Part shown: positions 8,329 to 16,860 of the stretch, piece after piece
Layout: every line of letters begins with the position of its first letter
How positions within the stretch are numbered: position 1 is the stretch's first letter
Assembly (NCBI RefSeq): GCF_004340945.1
Contig: NZ_SLYD01000007.1
Location: 124,001 to 188,000 of the forward strand
From: Sphingomonas sp. PP-F2F-A104-K0414
GTDB taxonomy: Bacteria > Pseudomonadota > Alphaproteobacteria > Sphingomonadales > Sphingomonadaceae
DNA: 64,000 bases
Direction: 5' to 3'
Program-made: the position numbers and the translations under genes
The notes under the pieces: model-generated
Told to the model about the DNA's origin: nothing
Database searches by the model: none
The model's input: only the letters and a program-made list of their open reading frames with translations

Positions 8329-10935
8329 TTAATGACGCGCCTGCTTGCGCGGATAGTCGGGGACGGCCGGCGTATTCGGCGGGGTCGGTTGCACGAAGGG
8401 ACGACCGGGGGTCGGCTGCACGGCCTGCGGCGTCACGGGGGTGTCGACGACGGGCAGCACGGTTTGCGGCGTGCCGGGGGTCTCGACGATTACCGTACCC
8501 GGACGGACGGGCGGCGGGAAGCTCACGCCACCCTCGACGACCTCGATCGGCGGCGGCGACGGCACGCGGACCATCACGGGCGGAACGTCCAGGATCGGGC
8601 GAGTCGCGGTCGGCAGGTTTGGCACGGGTGTCGGGGTGACTATGACTGGCGGGGTTGGCGTTGGGGTTGGAGCGGGAGCCGGTGCTGGTGACGGTGACGG
8701 CGCGGGAGCAGGTGCTGGAGCTGGGGCAGGCGCAGGCGCAGGAGCGGGCGCAGGTGCGGGCGCAGGTGCGGGCGCTGGAGCAGGTGCCGGCGCGGGTGCC
8801 GGAGCTGGAGCTGGAGCTGGAGCTGGAGCTGGAGCGGGCGCTGGTGCCGGGGCGGGCGCTGGAGCAGGTGCCGGCGCTGGAGCTGGAGCTGGAGCAGGTG
8901 CCGGCGCGGGTGCCGGAGCAGGAGCCGGAGCAGGCGCCGGAGCAGCCGTAATCGTCCCGGTCGTCCGGAACCCGGCGACGCAGCACGAACTTGCCAGCGC
9001 GTATTGATCCGCGTTCGCGCCGGTCAGCGTATAGCCGCTGAAGCTCACCCCGATTCCGGTCCCCGCATCGGTGCTGTCGAACGTCGCGGTCGCATCGGTG
9101 CCGGCGACCAGCGATACGCCGGTCGGCGTCCCCGAGGTGTCGGTGGTGTTGAACCCGCTCAGCACCGCCGCATTGGTGCCGTCGGCGACCTTCTGCGCGG
9201 TCGGGAACAACAGCATACGCTGGGTGATCGCCGCGCCCTCGGTCAGCACGAACTCGGTCGAGAAGTCGGTCGGCGTCGTATACGACACGGGGTTGTAGTT
9301 GATCGACACCGGCGCCGCGGTGACGGTGGTCGGCGGCGACAGCGCGGAGAACACGATCGTGCCGCCATTGACGCCCGGCCCGGTGCCGTCCGACCCAGCG
9401 ATCAGCGTGAGGCCGACCGGCAGGCCCAGGCTCTGCGCAGGGATCGTCGTGCCGCGGGTCAGCGTGACCGCCGCGTCGATCATCACGTCATGGCCCGCGC
9501 ACAGCGCGATGTTGCCGTCGGTCGTGGTGATCGCGTGGAACACCTGCACGTTGCGCCCGGCGTTGAGCAGGATGCTGCCGTTGGTCGTGGTCAGGTCCGC
9601 GTTGACGTTCACATCGCGGCCGCAGCAGGCGACGATATTGCCGTTGGTCGCGGTGATCGGCGCGTTGATGTTGACGTCGCGAAACGCATTCATTGTCAGC
9701 GTCGTCGGCACGCCCGACGCGGTCCACGCGACCGCATCGTTGACGAAGATGTCGCCGTTGCCGGTGGTCGTGTCGCCCGCCGCGGGGATCGTGCTGATCG
9801 TGATGCTGGTCGTCACCAGCTGCGCCGACAGCGTCGCGCCCGAGATGTTGCCGCCTGCGCCGATCACGTAATCCTGCGGATCGATCAGCCATGTGCCGGT
9901 CAGGCCGCCCGGTGCATAGGTCGACACCTTGGCGCTGTCCGCCACGTTGACGGTCGCCGCCGACGTCTCGATGAAGCCGCCATTGCCGCCGACCGGCGCG
10001 CTCGCGTCGAGCGTGCCGGCGAGGCTGACGGTCCCGCTCTTCATGTCGCCGAGCAGGAGAATGGTGCCGCCGCGGTTCTGCAGCGTGCGTGCCTCGACGA
10101 CGCCGGTGTTGTTGACCGCGGTATGGAGCAGGTCGCCCGCACCCTGCGCGGTCATCACGACCTTGCCGCCGTCCGCGCGGATCAGCCCGCCGTTGCGGAC
10201 CAGCGCGCCGACCGCGCCCTTGTCGACTGCGACGTTGAGCAGCCCGTCACCCGCGACGTCGAGCGTGATCGCCTCGCCGCCCGCGAGCACGACGGTGCCG
10301 AAGTTCGCCTTGATCGTCCCGCCATTGCCGACGTTCGCGCCGAGCAGCGCGACATAGCCGTTCTTCGCGGTGATCGTGCCGTCGTTCTGGACGCTCGCGC
10401 CGCTGGTGCCCGCAAAACTGTTCTTGCCCGCGAGGAAGTCGGCATCGGAGATGTTCAGCGTCGAAGCGACCAGCCCGCCGACGTTAACATTGGCGGTCTG
10501 GCCGAACAGGATGCCGTTCGCGTTGACCAGGAACACTTTCCCGTTCGCCGACAGATTGCCGAGAATCACCGAAGGATCGGTGCCGAGCACGCGGTTCAGC
10601 GCGACCGAGCTGCTGGTCGGCTGGTCGAAGACGACGCTCTTGCCCTTGCCGATCGAGAAGGACTGCCAGTTGATCGCCGTACGGTCGCTGGTCTGCGTCA
10701 CGGTCACCGACTTGCTGCCGGTCGCGATGCTCGCCTGGCCCGCAACCACTTCACCCCCGGTCGGCAGCGTCTGCGCCTCGACCGGGCGCGCCGCCAGCGT
10801 GCCGGCGAGGCTGAACCCGATCAGCCAGGCGAACCGCGCGAGCCCGGTCGTGCCGAACAGGCCGCCACGTCGTGTGCGCGTGACCGATGGGGCGGGGCGG
10901 CTGGTGTTTCTGAGCGAAGAGGGAATGGGGGTCAT
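8329..10935 (-). CDS. Filamentous-haemagglutinin-type exoprotein of a two-partner secretion system (TpsA)
   Basis: Large exported protein of 868 residues. An extended signal peptide (to about VEAQ, residue 54) precedes the TPS secretion domain, with the motifs LNRVLG, FLVNANGILFG (NPNG variant NANG) and NVGGLVAST. Beta-helix repeats with recurrent TTTNG/TTTDGNI-type units follow, then a region like MBG/YDG domains (VSFSGYTLTGANADQYAL). After that comes an Ala-Pro dipeptide tract of roughly 90 residues and a Pro/Val/Thr-rich tail of about 105 residues. ATG 10935 is chosen over an upstream ATG because it starts at the signal peptide. Two adjacent cysteine pairs (ACCG, SSCC) are unusual for a beta-helix exoprotein. 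Its transporter gene is immediately upstream. Confidence 0.9.
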   Translation of the reverse strand: MTPIPSSLRNTSRPAPSVTRTRRGGLFGTTGLARFAWLIGFSLAGTLAARPVEAQTLPTGGEVVAGQASIATGSKSVTVTQTSDRTAINWQSFSIGKGKSVVFDQPTSSSVALNRVLGTDPSVILGNLSANGKVFLVNANGILFGQTANVNVGGLVASTLNISDADFLAGKNSFAGTSGASVQNDGTITAKNGYVALLGANVGNGGTIKANFGTVVLAGGEAITLDVAGDGLLNVAVDKGAVGALVRNGGLIRADGGKVVMTAQGAGDLLHTAVNNTGVVEARTLQNRGGTILLLGDMKSGTVSLAGTLDASAPVGGNGGFIETSAATVNVADSAKVSTYAPGGLTGTWLIDPQDYVIGAGGNISGATLSAQLVTTSITISTIPAAGDTTTGNGDIFVNDAVAWTASGVPTTLTMNAFRDVNINAPITATNGNIVACCGRDVNVNADLTTTNGSILLNAGRNVQVFHAITTTDGNIALCAGHDVMIDAAVTLTRGTTIPAQSLGLPVGLTLIAGSDGTGPGVNGGTIVFSALSPPTTVTAAPVSINYNPVSYTTPTDFSTEFVLTEGAAITQRMLLFPTAQKVADGTNAAVLSGFNTTDTSGTPTGVSLVAGTDATATFDSTDAGTGIGVSFSGYTLTGANADQYALASSCCVAGFRTTGTITAAPAPAPAPAPAPAPAPAPAPAPAPAPAPAPAPAPAPAPAPAPAPAPAPAPAPAPAPAPAPAPAPAPAPAPAPAPAPAPAPAPSPSPAPAPAPTPTPTPPVIVTPTPVPNLPTATRPILDVPPVMVRVPSPPPIEVVEGGVSFPPPVRPGTVIVETPGTPQTVLPVVDTPVTPQAVQPTPGRPFVQPTPPNTPAVPDYPRKQARH
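8697..8948. repeat. Ala-Pro-encoding low-complexity tandem repeat
   Basis: About 250 bp of 6-nt-type repeats (GGAGCT, GGTGCC, GGCGCA and similar on the plus strand) encode alternating Ala-Pro on the minus strand inside the exoprotein gene. A run of five or so identical GGAGCT units near 8810-8833, and a longer segment recurring around 8782-8833 and 8867-8910, suggest recent slippage or duplication. Length is probably variable between strains. Confidence 0.9.
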
Positions 10936-10990
10936 GGGCGGTATCCTTGGTGGCGGCGGATGGCCGCAAAATTCGGGGGTGCGGGCGCGG

Positions 10991-12673
10991 TTAGAAGGTC
11001 TTCGAAACCTGGAACCAGGCGCGGCCCGACTTGTCGGGGGCCGACGTCGCATCCGCATCGCCGAGCTTGCGCGCATAGGTCGCCTTGGCGGCGATCCCGT
11101 ACGGTCCCGCCCAGCTCAGCCCGGCGCCGTACGCACTGCGTTTCGCGTGGTTCGACCCGGTGAAATACGGGTGCTTGACGTAATCGACCTCGCCGACGTC
11201 GACGAACCCGAACAGCTGGAGCGCGCCGGGTATGACCTGCGGCAGCGCCAGCCGCGCCTCGGCGGTCGCGACATAGCCCTGGTCGCCGTAAGCCTCGCCC
11301 TCGGGATAGGCGCGGACAGCGTAAGCGCCGCCCAGTTCCATCCGCTCGGAGATGTCGAGGTTGCTGAACGCGATCTGCCCGCGCGCGGAGGCGAAGAACG
11401 ACAGCGGCCCGGCGATCGTCTGCAATCGCGCGAAGCTGAACTGCAGCTTCCCATAGCTACCGTCGGTGCGCGCGGTCAGCGCATCGACCGAGCGCTCATA
11501 CGCACCGCGGATGTCGAGATTGCCGACCGAATAGCTGAGCGAGTACGCGCTCCAGCCGCCGCCGAGCAACGTGTCGTGCTCGTCGCCGCTGAGCCCAGCG
11601 GTAATCACCTGCGCGCGGCGATAGCTGGTGGTGTCGACGATCCCGATCTTGTCCTCGAACCATTTCGCGTCGCCGCCGATGGTCACGTACAGATTATTGT
11701 CGCGCGAGCGGATCAGCGGATAGCTCGCATAGACGCTGGCGACGTCGGCGTTGCCGCTGCCGTCGAGGCTGTCGAACTCCTTGCCGAGCGAATATTCGAG
11801 ATGCGCGAACGCGACGCCCAGCGTGACCTGCCCGATCGGTGCCTGGTATGACGCGCGACCATAGGCCAAGCCCGTGAACGAGGTCAGCGCGCGCAGGCTC
11901 AGCACGTCGCCCGAGCCGGTCGGGTTGTTCCAGTTGACCGAACCGCCGACGCGGTAGGCGCCGGTGTAGCGGTTGCCGGCATTGTCGGCCTCGACGCTGC
12001 CCGTGATGCTCTGGCCGGGGGTGATGTCGACCAGCAGGTCCGACGTGCCGACCGCGGTGCCGGGGCTCAGCGTCGATTTCACGCGCACGCCGGGAAGGTC
12101 CGACAGCATCAGCAGGCGACGTTCGAGCGGGGCGACCGCGACCGGATCGCCGACGTCGAGTCCGGTCAGGATACCGTTCGCGACGCTGTCAGCGAGCCGC
12201 GACTCGTTCTTGACGCCGACTGCGCCGAAGCGCCCTTCGATCACCGCGATAGTGACCGCGCCGCTCTGGACGTCCTGCTCGGGGAGATACGCGTTCGCGA
12301 CGAAATAGCCGCGGCTGGTGTAATACGCCGTGATTCGCGCGGCGAGCGTCTTGAGCTCGGCGAGGTCGAGCTCGCTGTTCGGCGTGAACTGCGACGCGGC
12401 GATCAGGTCGGCCTCGGGGAACAGCGTCGCACCGGTCACGCGGAGCGACCGGACGAGCGTCTTCGGGCCACCCGTGGCGGCAACGACGGTCAGCGTCTTG
12501 CGCTCGAAGCCGAAGTCAGGCGCCGGCGTCTCGTTCAGCGGAGTCGGCGGGATCTGCTGGAGCTGTCCACCGGCGCCGACGGGAACCTGCGCCTGCGCGG
12601 ATTGTGCGGAAACCAGCAAGGCAGCCGGGCTCACAGCCGCAAGCGCGGCCGCCCATAGGGTCGACTTGTACAT
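10991..12673 (-). CDS. ShlB/FhaC/HecB-type two-partner secretion transporter (TpsB)
   Basis: Outer-membrane Omp85-superfamily pore of 560 residues that exports the downstream exoprotein. A signal peptide (to about SAQA, residue 28) is followed by POTRA-type domains (about 60-205, with YFVANAYLPEQDVQSGAVTIAVIEGRFG) and a beta-barrel ending in a C-terminal phenylalanine (WFQVSKTF). The loop-6 motif is VRAYP, a variant of the canonical VRGY/F that keeps the conserved arginine. ATG 12673 is chosen since the signal peptide follows directly; an upstream extension would be charged and non-signal-like. The exoprotein gene follows after 55 nt, the standard tpsB-tpsA order. Confidence 0.93.
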   Translation of the reverse strand: MYKSTLWAAALAAVSPAALLVSAQSAQAQVPVGAGGQLQQIPPTPLNETPAPDFGFERKTLTVVAATGGPKTLVRSLRVTGATLFPEADLIAASQFTPNSELDLAELKTLAARITAYYTSRGYFVANAYLPEQDVQSGAVTIAVIEGRFGAVGVKNESRLADSVANGILTGLDVGDPVAVAPLERRLLMLSDLPGVRVKSTLSPGTAVGTSDLLVDITPGQSITGSVEADNAGNRYTGAYRVGGSVNWNNPTGSGDVLSLRALTSFTGLAYGRASYQAPIGQVTLGVAFAHLEYSLGKEFDSLDGSGNADVASVYASYPLIRSRDNNLYVTIGGDAKWFEDKIGIVDTTSYRRAQVITAGLSGDEHDTLLGGGWSAYSLSYSVGNLDIRGAYERSVDALTARTDGSYGKLQFSFARLQTIAGPLSFFASARGQIAFSNLDISERMELGGAYAVRAYPEGEAYGDQGYVATAEARLALPQVIPGALQLFGFVDVGEVDYVKHPYFTGSNHAKRSAYGAGLSWAGPYGIAAKATYARKLGDADATSAPDKSGRAWFQVSKTF

Positions 12674-13210
12674 GAACACCTCGATCGTCACCGCGGATGG
12701 AAGGCACGGATCTCCCATCCGCAGCAGCGGGAGCCGTTCGAAGGGGGTAGAGCGCCCGAAGCGAGGACGAAGCCTTAGCGGATGGCAGCGGATCGATCTG
12801 CGTCGAACCTCGCTGCCATCAAAAACCAAACGGTCAGGGCATTGTATCTTAAGCGTTCGACCGGTCGCGAGGATCGCACGGTATGATCGCTAAGTCTGCT
12901 TAACCTATGTAAGTCCGCCAAATAAAAATCAAGCTATTATCCTGAGATGTTAGTGTAAAACGTACAATTTGGACCGCTTTAGACAGTTTGCCGATCGGTC
13001 TGGCTGCGCAAGACTGTAATTAAGACCGTCTATTAAGATTTAGATAACACTATTTCGCGTCCAAGCCACGACGTGACTCAGGATCGAACGCGGGTTTCAC
13101 TGGGCCGAATCTATCGATTCGTTCAGGTCTCTGTAGTTCGATCGTCGAGAAAGGCTGGAGCTGGAGCCTATGTCGGCGGAGCGGCGACCGCGGCGCCGAC
13201 ATCAGGCGGA
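12674..13210. other. Intergenic region upstream of tpsB, with AT-rich core
   Basis: No convincing gene. Positions about 12890-13060 are strongly AT-rich relative to the rest of the window and probably hold the tpsB promoter and regulator sites. I see no strong dyad. The part from 13060 to 13210 is the GC-rich 3' flank of the Crp/Fnr gene. Confidence 0.5.
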
Positions 13211-13885
13211 CTAGACCGTTCGGTAGCCGGGGGCGGGCACCTGCCGGCCGGGATGCAGATAATCCGACGAGAAGCAGGCGACGTCGCGCAGCCCTTCCCA
13301 GTTCGAGAACACGACGTTGCGCCAGCTGCGCTCGATCAAGCCGGCGGCGTGAAGCGTCTTCAGCATTCGGTTGACGTGAACCGCGGTCAGTCCCGTCGCC
13401 TGGCCGATCTGTTCTTGCGACATCGGCAACTCGTAGCCGGCGGCGGTATCGCCCCGCCAGGCGTCGCAACGGACCGCAAATTCGCACAGAAAATGCGCGA
13501 CGCGGCGCAAACCGTCTCGGGCGCCGATGTTGACGATCCATTCGCGGGCGATCGCATGGTTTATCGCCTGATGAATACCAAGCGCGTGGGCAACCGCCGG
13601 CCGGCTCGCGGAGAGTTGCTGCACCGCGGACAAAGGTATCATGGCGACGTCTACCGTCGTTAGCGCGCGCACGTTGTGATCGGTCGTCTGCAAGTATAAA
13701 TGCTCGAGGCCGATAACATCATTGGGTATTGCAAGCGACACGATCTGGCAATTTCCCTCGCCATCGTCCTTTTGGCCGTAACAATAGCCATCCAATAGTA
13801 CCGAAACGGTATCACACCGGTCACCCTGGCGTACGAGATATCCCGACGCCATGAATGTCTTTCGCGTAAACGGCAGATTTAGCAC
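13211..13885 (-). CDS. Crp/Fnr family transcriptional regulator (start uncertain)
   Basis: DNA-binding regulator with an N-terminal cyclic-nucleotide-binding-type beta-roll (MASGYLVRQGDRCDTVSVLLDGY...) and a C-terminal winged helix-turn-helix (MSQEQIGQATGLTAVHVNRML, about 155-175). The first start codon is GTG 13885, which would clip the usual N-terminal helix. The same frame stays open for 29 more codons to a TAG at 13973-13975 and reads like genuine family sequence (SKFIDGLSLGVSLAEDDRNH), but contains no ATG, GTG or TTG. Either a non-canonical start (ATC 13960) is used, the protein starts at GTG, or the start was lost by mutation. No Fnr-type iron-sulphur cysteine cluster is seen. It may control the adjacent secretion locus. 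Confidence 0.85.
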   Translation of the reverse strand: MLNLPFTRKTFMASGYLVRQGDRCDTVSVLLDGYCYGQKDDGEGNCQIVSLAIPNDVIGLEHLYLQTTDHNVRALTTVDVAMIPLSAVQQLSASRPAVAHALGIHQAINHAIAREWIVNIGARDGLRRVAHFLCEFAVRCDAWRGDTAAGYELPMSQEQIGQATGLTAVHVNRMLKTLHAAGLIERSWRNVVFSNWEGLRDVACFSSDYLHPGRQVPAPGYRTV

Positions 13886-14358
13886 GTGATTCCGGTCGTC
13901 TTCGGCGAGCGAGACCCCGAGCGAAAGCCCGTCGATAAACTTGGAGAGCGTCGTATCGATGTCGCGGTGTCTCTAAAAACCAGAGTATCTGTCTGACATC
14001 CGGTTCGACGGCGTCACACTTGGTATTAATGGTCTTTAGCAGATGTGTGCGAGATCAAGGCGAACAATTATCAGTATCGAAAAGATTTTTTGTAAACTTA
14101 TATTTGACCGTCAGTGCCAGGAATGCTTGGCTCTTCCGTAAGGGTAAATGCGTTCCCCAGGCGCTACCAAGAGTTCTAGTGCCGGCAAGGTGTTTAGAGC
14201 CGCGTCGCTATGGGGGAGGGCGGTACACCGAACGCGCCCAGGCTCTTCTGCGCTACCGCTTACGGCAGCCGCGACCATCCCGCGCACGTCGGTGCGCGCG
14301 GGATGGTCGTGGGATGTTCGCTCAGCAACACGCCGCTATGCGCGGGGCGGCTCCGCGA
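13886..14358. other. Intergenic region between GH31 end and Crp/Fnr gene
   Basis: About 470 nt without a convincing gene. Positions 13886-13972 look like the missing 5' part of the Crp/Fnr gene. Positions 14025-14110 are AT-rich (for example GAAAAGATTTTTTGTAAAC) and are a plausible Crp/Fnr promoter. The right part holds a terminator-like hairpin at 14273-14308. Confidence 0.5.
14273..14308 (-). terminator. Strong hairpin downstream of the alpha-glucan operon
   Basis: A perfect 13-bp stem (GACCATCCCGCGC with GCGCGGGATGGTC, 10-nt loop) lies 50 nt beyond the GH31 stop. No U-run follows on the minus strand, so it may act as an mRNA 3' stabiliser or Rho-linked terminator for the five-gene operon. 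Confidence 0.55.
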
Positions 14359-16860
14359 TCAGTTGGTGCGCGCTGGGCGCCCGTCGATCGCGATCGTGGT
14401 GGCACCGGATTGCGCGGGAACGGTCACGGTCGCGGTCAGCGCTTGGGCGTCACCAATAAGGTTCAGGCGCTTGCCCTTCGCCATGGCGGTGCCGCTCCCG
14501 GTCCAGTTGTGGACGGTGACGGCGATCGATTTCCACCACGGCTTGAACCCGCCCTCGGGCTTGGCGAAGTCGATCGACAGGCCGGTGGGCGTGATGGTGC
14601 ATCGCACCGTCTGGCGGAAATAGCCCCGGCGGGTGTACGCCAGCGTGCGACCGTCGTCCTCGTAGAGCGTGCCTATGCAATCCGCGCCGGGATAGACGTC
14701 GAGCCGCAGCGGGCCGTTCGGGGTTTCGCTCGTGCTCTGGACCAGTGGCTGCCGGGGAAGGATCGTTCCGGCGCGGACGAACACGGGCAGGCGATCGAGG
14801 CGCGGCGTTTCGGTGACGCGGTCGCCGAGCGTGCGTGCGGTCGGCACGGCTTGCGTCGCGGACTGGATCGGTCCGGCGGCGGCGGGCTCGGGGGTGCCGA
14901 CGGGCTGTCCGGTCCAGTAATCATACCAACCACCAGCGGGGAGGCAGACGTCGTAGGTCTGCGGTGATTCCGGCTTGGGCGGCGGCGCGATCAGCAACGA
15001 CTTGCCGAGCGTGAACGCCATCGACTGGTCGCACGATGCGGTCGCGGCGGCGGGGTAGTCGTAGAATACCGGGCGCATGATCGGATCGCCGAACCGCGCG
15101 TTCTGGTCCGCCAGCGCGTAGAAATACGGCATCAGGCGATAACGCTCCTCGATGAAGCGGCGGCGGATCGCGAGATGGTCGGGGCCATCGACCCAGGGCT
15201 CGACGCGCGGCGTGCCGGTCGCCGAATGGTTGCGAAACACCGGCGTGAACGCGCCGATCTCGGTCCAGCGCGTGAGGAGATCGGGGCTCGGGCCGCCCGC
15301 AAAGCCGCTGACGTCGGCGGCGCTGTAGCCGAAGCCCGACAGGCCGAGGTTAATGATCTGCTGCACCGACAGCTTCAGGTGATCCCAGGTCGCGCTGTTG
15401 TCGCCGGTCCAGGTGACCGCATAACGCTGACCTCCCGCATAGCTCGCGCGCGTCATCACGAACGGGCGCTCGTCGGGGCGCAGCTTGAGCAGGCCGTCAT
15501 ACGTGGCGCGTGTGTTGAGCATGCCGTAGACGTTGTGCGCCTCGCGGTGATCGGTGATCCGGCCTGCGAAATCGTCGCTGTCGATGCGGTGGCGGGTGTC
15601 GAGCGGCATCGTCTTGGTCGGCGTCTCGAAGATCGCCGGCTCGTTCATGTCGTTCCAGAACCCCGCGATCCCGGCGTCGAGGAAGCCCTTATACTGCGTG
15701 CCCCACCACGTCCGCGCGGCGGTCTTGGTGAAGTCCGGGAACACCGACGGGCCGGGCCAGACCGGTGCGACATAGGGACTGCCATCGGCGTTCTTGATGA
15801 ACGCGTCGGCCTTCATCCCGCTCTGGTAGGGCGCGTAACCCTGCTCGACCGCGGCAATGTGGAGATCGGTGATCGCGACGAGCTTGATCCCGTCCGCCTT
15901 CATCTCGGTGGCGAGCTTCGGCAGATCGGGGAAGGTCTTGGCGTCGGTGGTGAACGGCCGGTTGCGGTCCTGATAGCCGATGTCGAGCCAGATCACGTCG
16001 GTCGGCACGCGGTCGCTGCGCAGGCGCGCGGCGATCTGGCGGACCTCGTCGGCGCTACCATAGCTGTAGCGCGACTGCTGATAGCCGAGCGCCCATTTCG
16101 GCGCGAGAGGGGCGTGGCCGGTCAGGTCGGCATAGCGTCGCGTGACCTCTGCCATCGATGGCCCGGCGATGAAGTAATAGTCGATCGGACCGTCGGGGCC
16201 GCCGAACGAGAGCGTCTCGGCATCGCGGTGGCCGAAGTCGAACCAGGTGCGGAAAGTGTTGTCGAGCAGGATGCCGTAGCTGCCGCCCGCACCGCCGGTG
16301 CCGATGAAGAAGGGTATCGATTTGTAGATTGGATCATCCGCGCTGCTGAACCCGAACGCATCGGTGTTCCAGTCGACGAAACCGTGGCCGCGGCGGTCGA
16401 GTCCCTGCGTCTTGTCGCCAAGGCCGTAGAAATGCTCGGCGATCGGGAGGGTCTTCGAGATCGCGAACGCCTTGCCGTCGGTCGCGACGGGGGCGGCATC
16501 GGCGGAGATGATCTTGCCGTCGGGCGTCTCGAAGGTGATCGCGCCGCCGGCACCGACGCGGACGCGGACGCTGGCGGTGGTGAAACCGTCGGGGGCTGCG
16601 GTCACCTTGGCGGACTGCTTGCGGGTCGCCGCCGTCACCGCCCAGCTCGCATCCTCGGCGAACGCGCCGTTTTTGGCGACGCGCACGCGGACGAGGCCAT
16701 CGGTCATTGCGGTGATCCGCATGGTCGTCGCCCCCGCACGAACCTCGACGCCATCATTGCGCGGGGTGAGCGTGGGGGCGGCGAGCGTGGTCGTCTGCGC
16801 CTGGACGGGCACGCTGCACAGGCCAGCGGTGGCGGCGAGCAGGAGGGCGATGCGTTTCAT
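14359..16860 (-). CDS. Glycoside hydrolase family 31 alpha-glucosidase
   Basis: Periplasmic alpha-glycosidase of 833 residues with a signal peptide (cleavage after VQAQ, residue 22). The GH31 nucleophile motif WNDMNEP (Asp404) and acid/base motif WTGDNSATW (Asp487) are both present, along with the substrate-binding YQQSRYSYG and WLDIGYQ segments. It probably releases glucose from the non-reducing end of maltodextrins or isomaltose-type sugars; alpha-xylosidase activity is a less likely alternative. Its ATG overlaps the upstream halogenase-like stop by 4 nt (ATGA), so it is the last gene of a tightly coupled operon. Confidence 0.93.
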   Translation of the reverse strand: MKRIALLLAATAGLCSVPVQAQTTTLAAPTLTPRNDGVEVRAGATTMRITAMTDGLVRVRVAKNGAFAEDASWAVTAATRKQSAKVTAAPDGFTTASVRVRVGAGGAITFETPDGKIISADAAPVATDGKAFAISKTLPIAEHFYGLGDKTQGLDRRGHGFVDWNTDAFGFSSADDPIYKSIPFFIGTGGAGGSYGILLDNTFRTWFDFGHRDAETLSFGGPDGPIDYYFIAGPSMAEVTRRYADLTGHAPLAPKWALGYQQSRYSYGSADEVRQIAARLRSDRVPTDVIWLDIGYQDRNRPFTTDAKTFPDLPKLATEMKADGIKLVAITDLHIAAVEQGYAPYQSGMKADAFIKNADGSPYVAPVWPGPSVFPDFTKTAARTWWGTQYKGFLDAGIAGFWNDMNEPAIFETPTKTMPLDTRHRIDSDDFAGRITDHREAHNVYGMLNTRATYDGLLKLRPDERPFVMTRASYAGGQRYAVTWTGDNSATWDHLKLSVQQIINLGLSGFGYSAADVSGFAGGPSPDLLTRWTEIGAFTPVFRNHSATGTPRVEPWVDGPDHLAIRRRFIEERYRLMPYFYALADQNARFGDPIMRPVFYDYPAAATASCDQSMAFTLGKSLLIAPPPKPESPQTYDVCLPAGGWYDYWTGQPVGTPEPAAAGPIQSATQAVPTARTLGDRVTETPRLDRLPVFVRAGTILPRQPLVQSTSETPNGPLRLDVYPGADCIGTLYEDDGRTLAYTRRGYFRQTVRCTITPTGLSIDFAKPEGGFKPWWKSIAVTVHNWTGSGTAMAKGKRLNLIGDAQALTATVTVPAQSGATTIAIDGRPARTN

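Noticed and set aside
8657..8948. CRISPR-like or satellite array
   Set aside because: Units are 6 nt without spacers and keep the reading frame; it is a coding low-complexity tract.
8441..9007. Gly-Ala repeat protein on the plus strand
   Set aside because: It is the complement of the Ala-Pro tract of the exoprotein. The minus-strand reading is supported by the flanking TPS domain and tail.
9004..11163. Plus-strand open frame of about 720 codons
   Set aside because: Antisense to the FHA-type exoprotein and transporter genes; Arg/Gly/Asp-rich with no recognisable protein.
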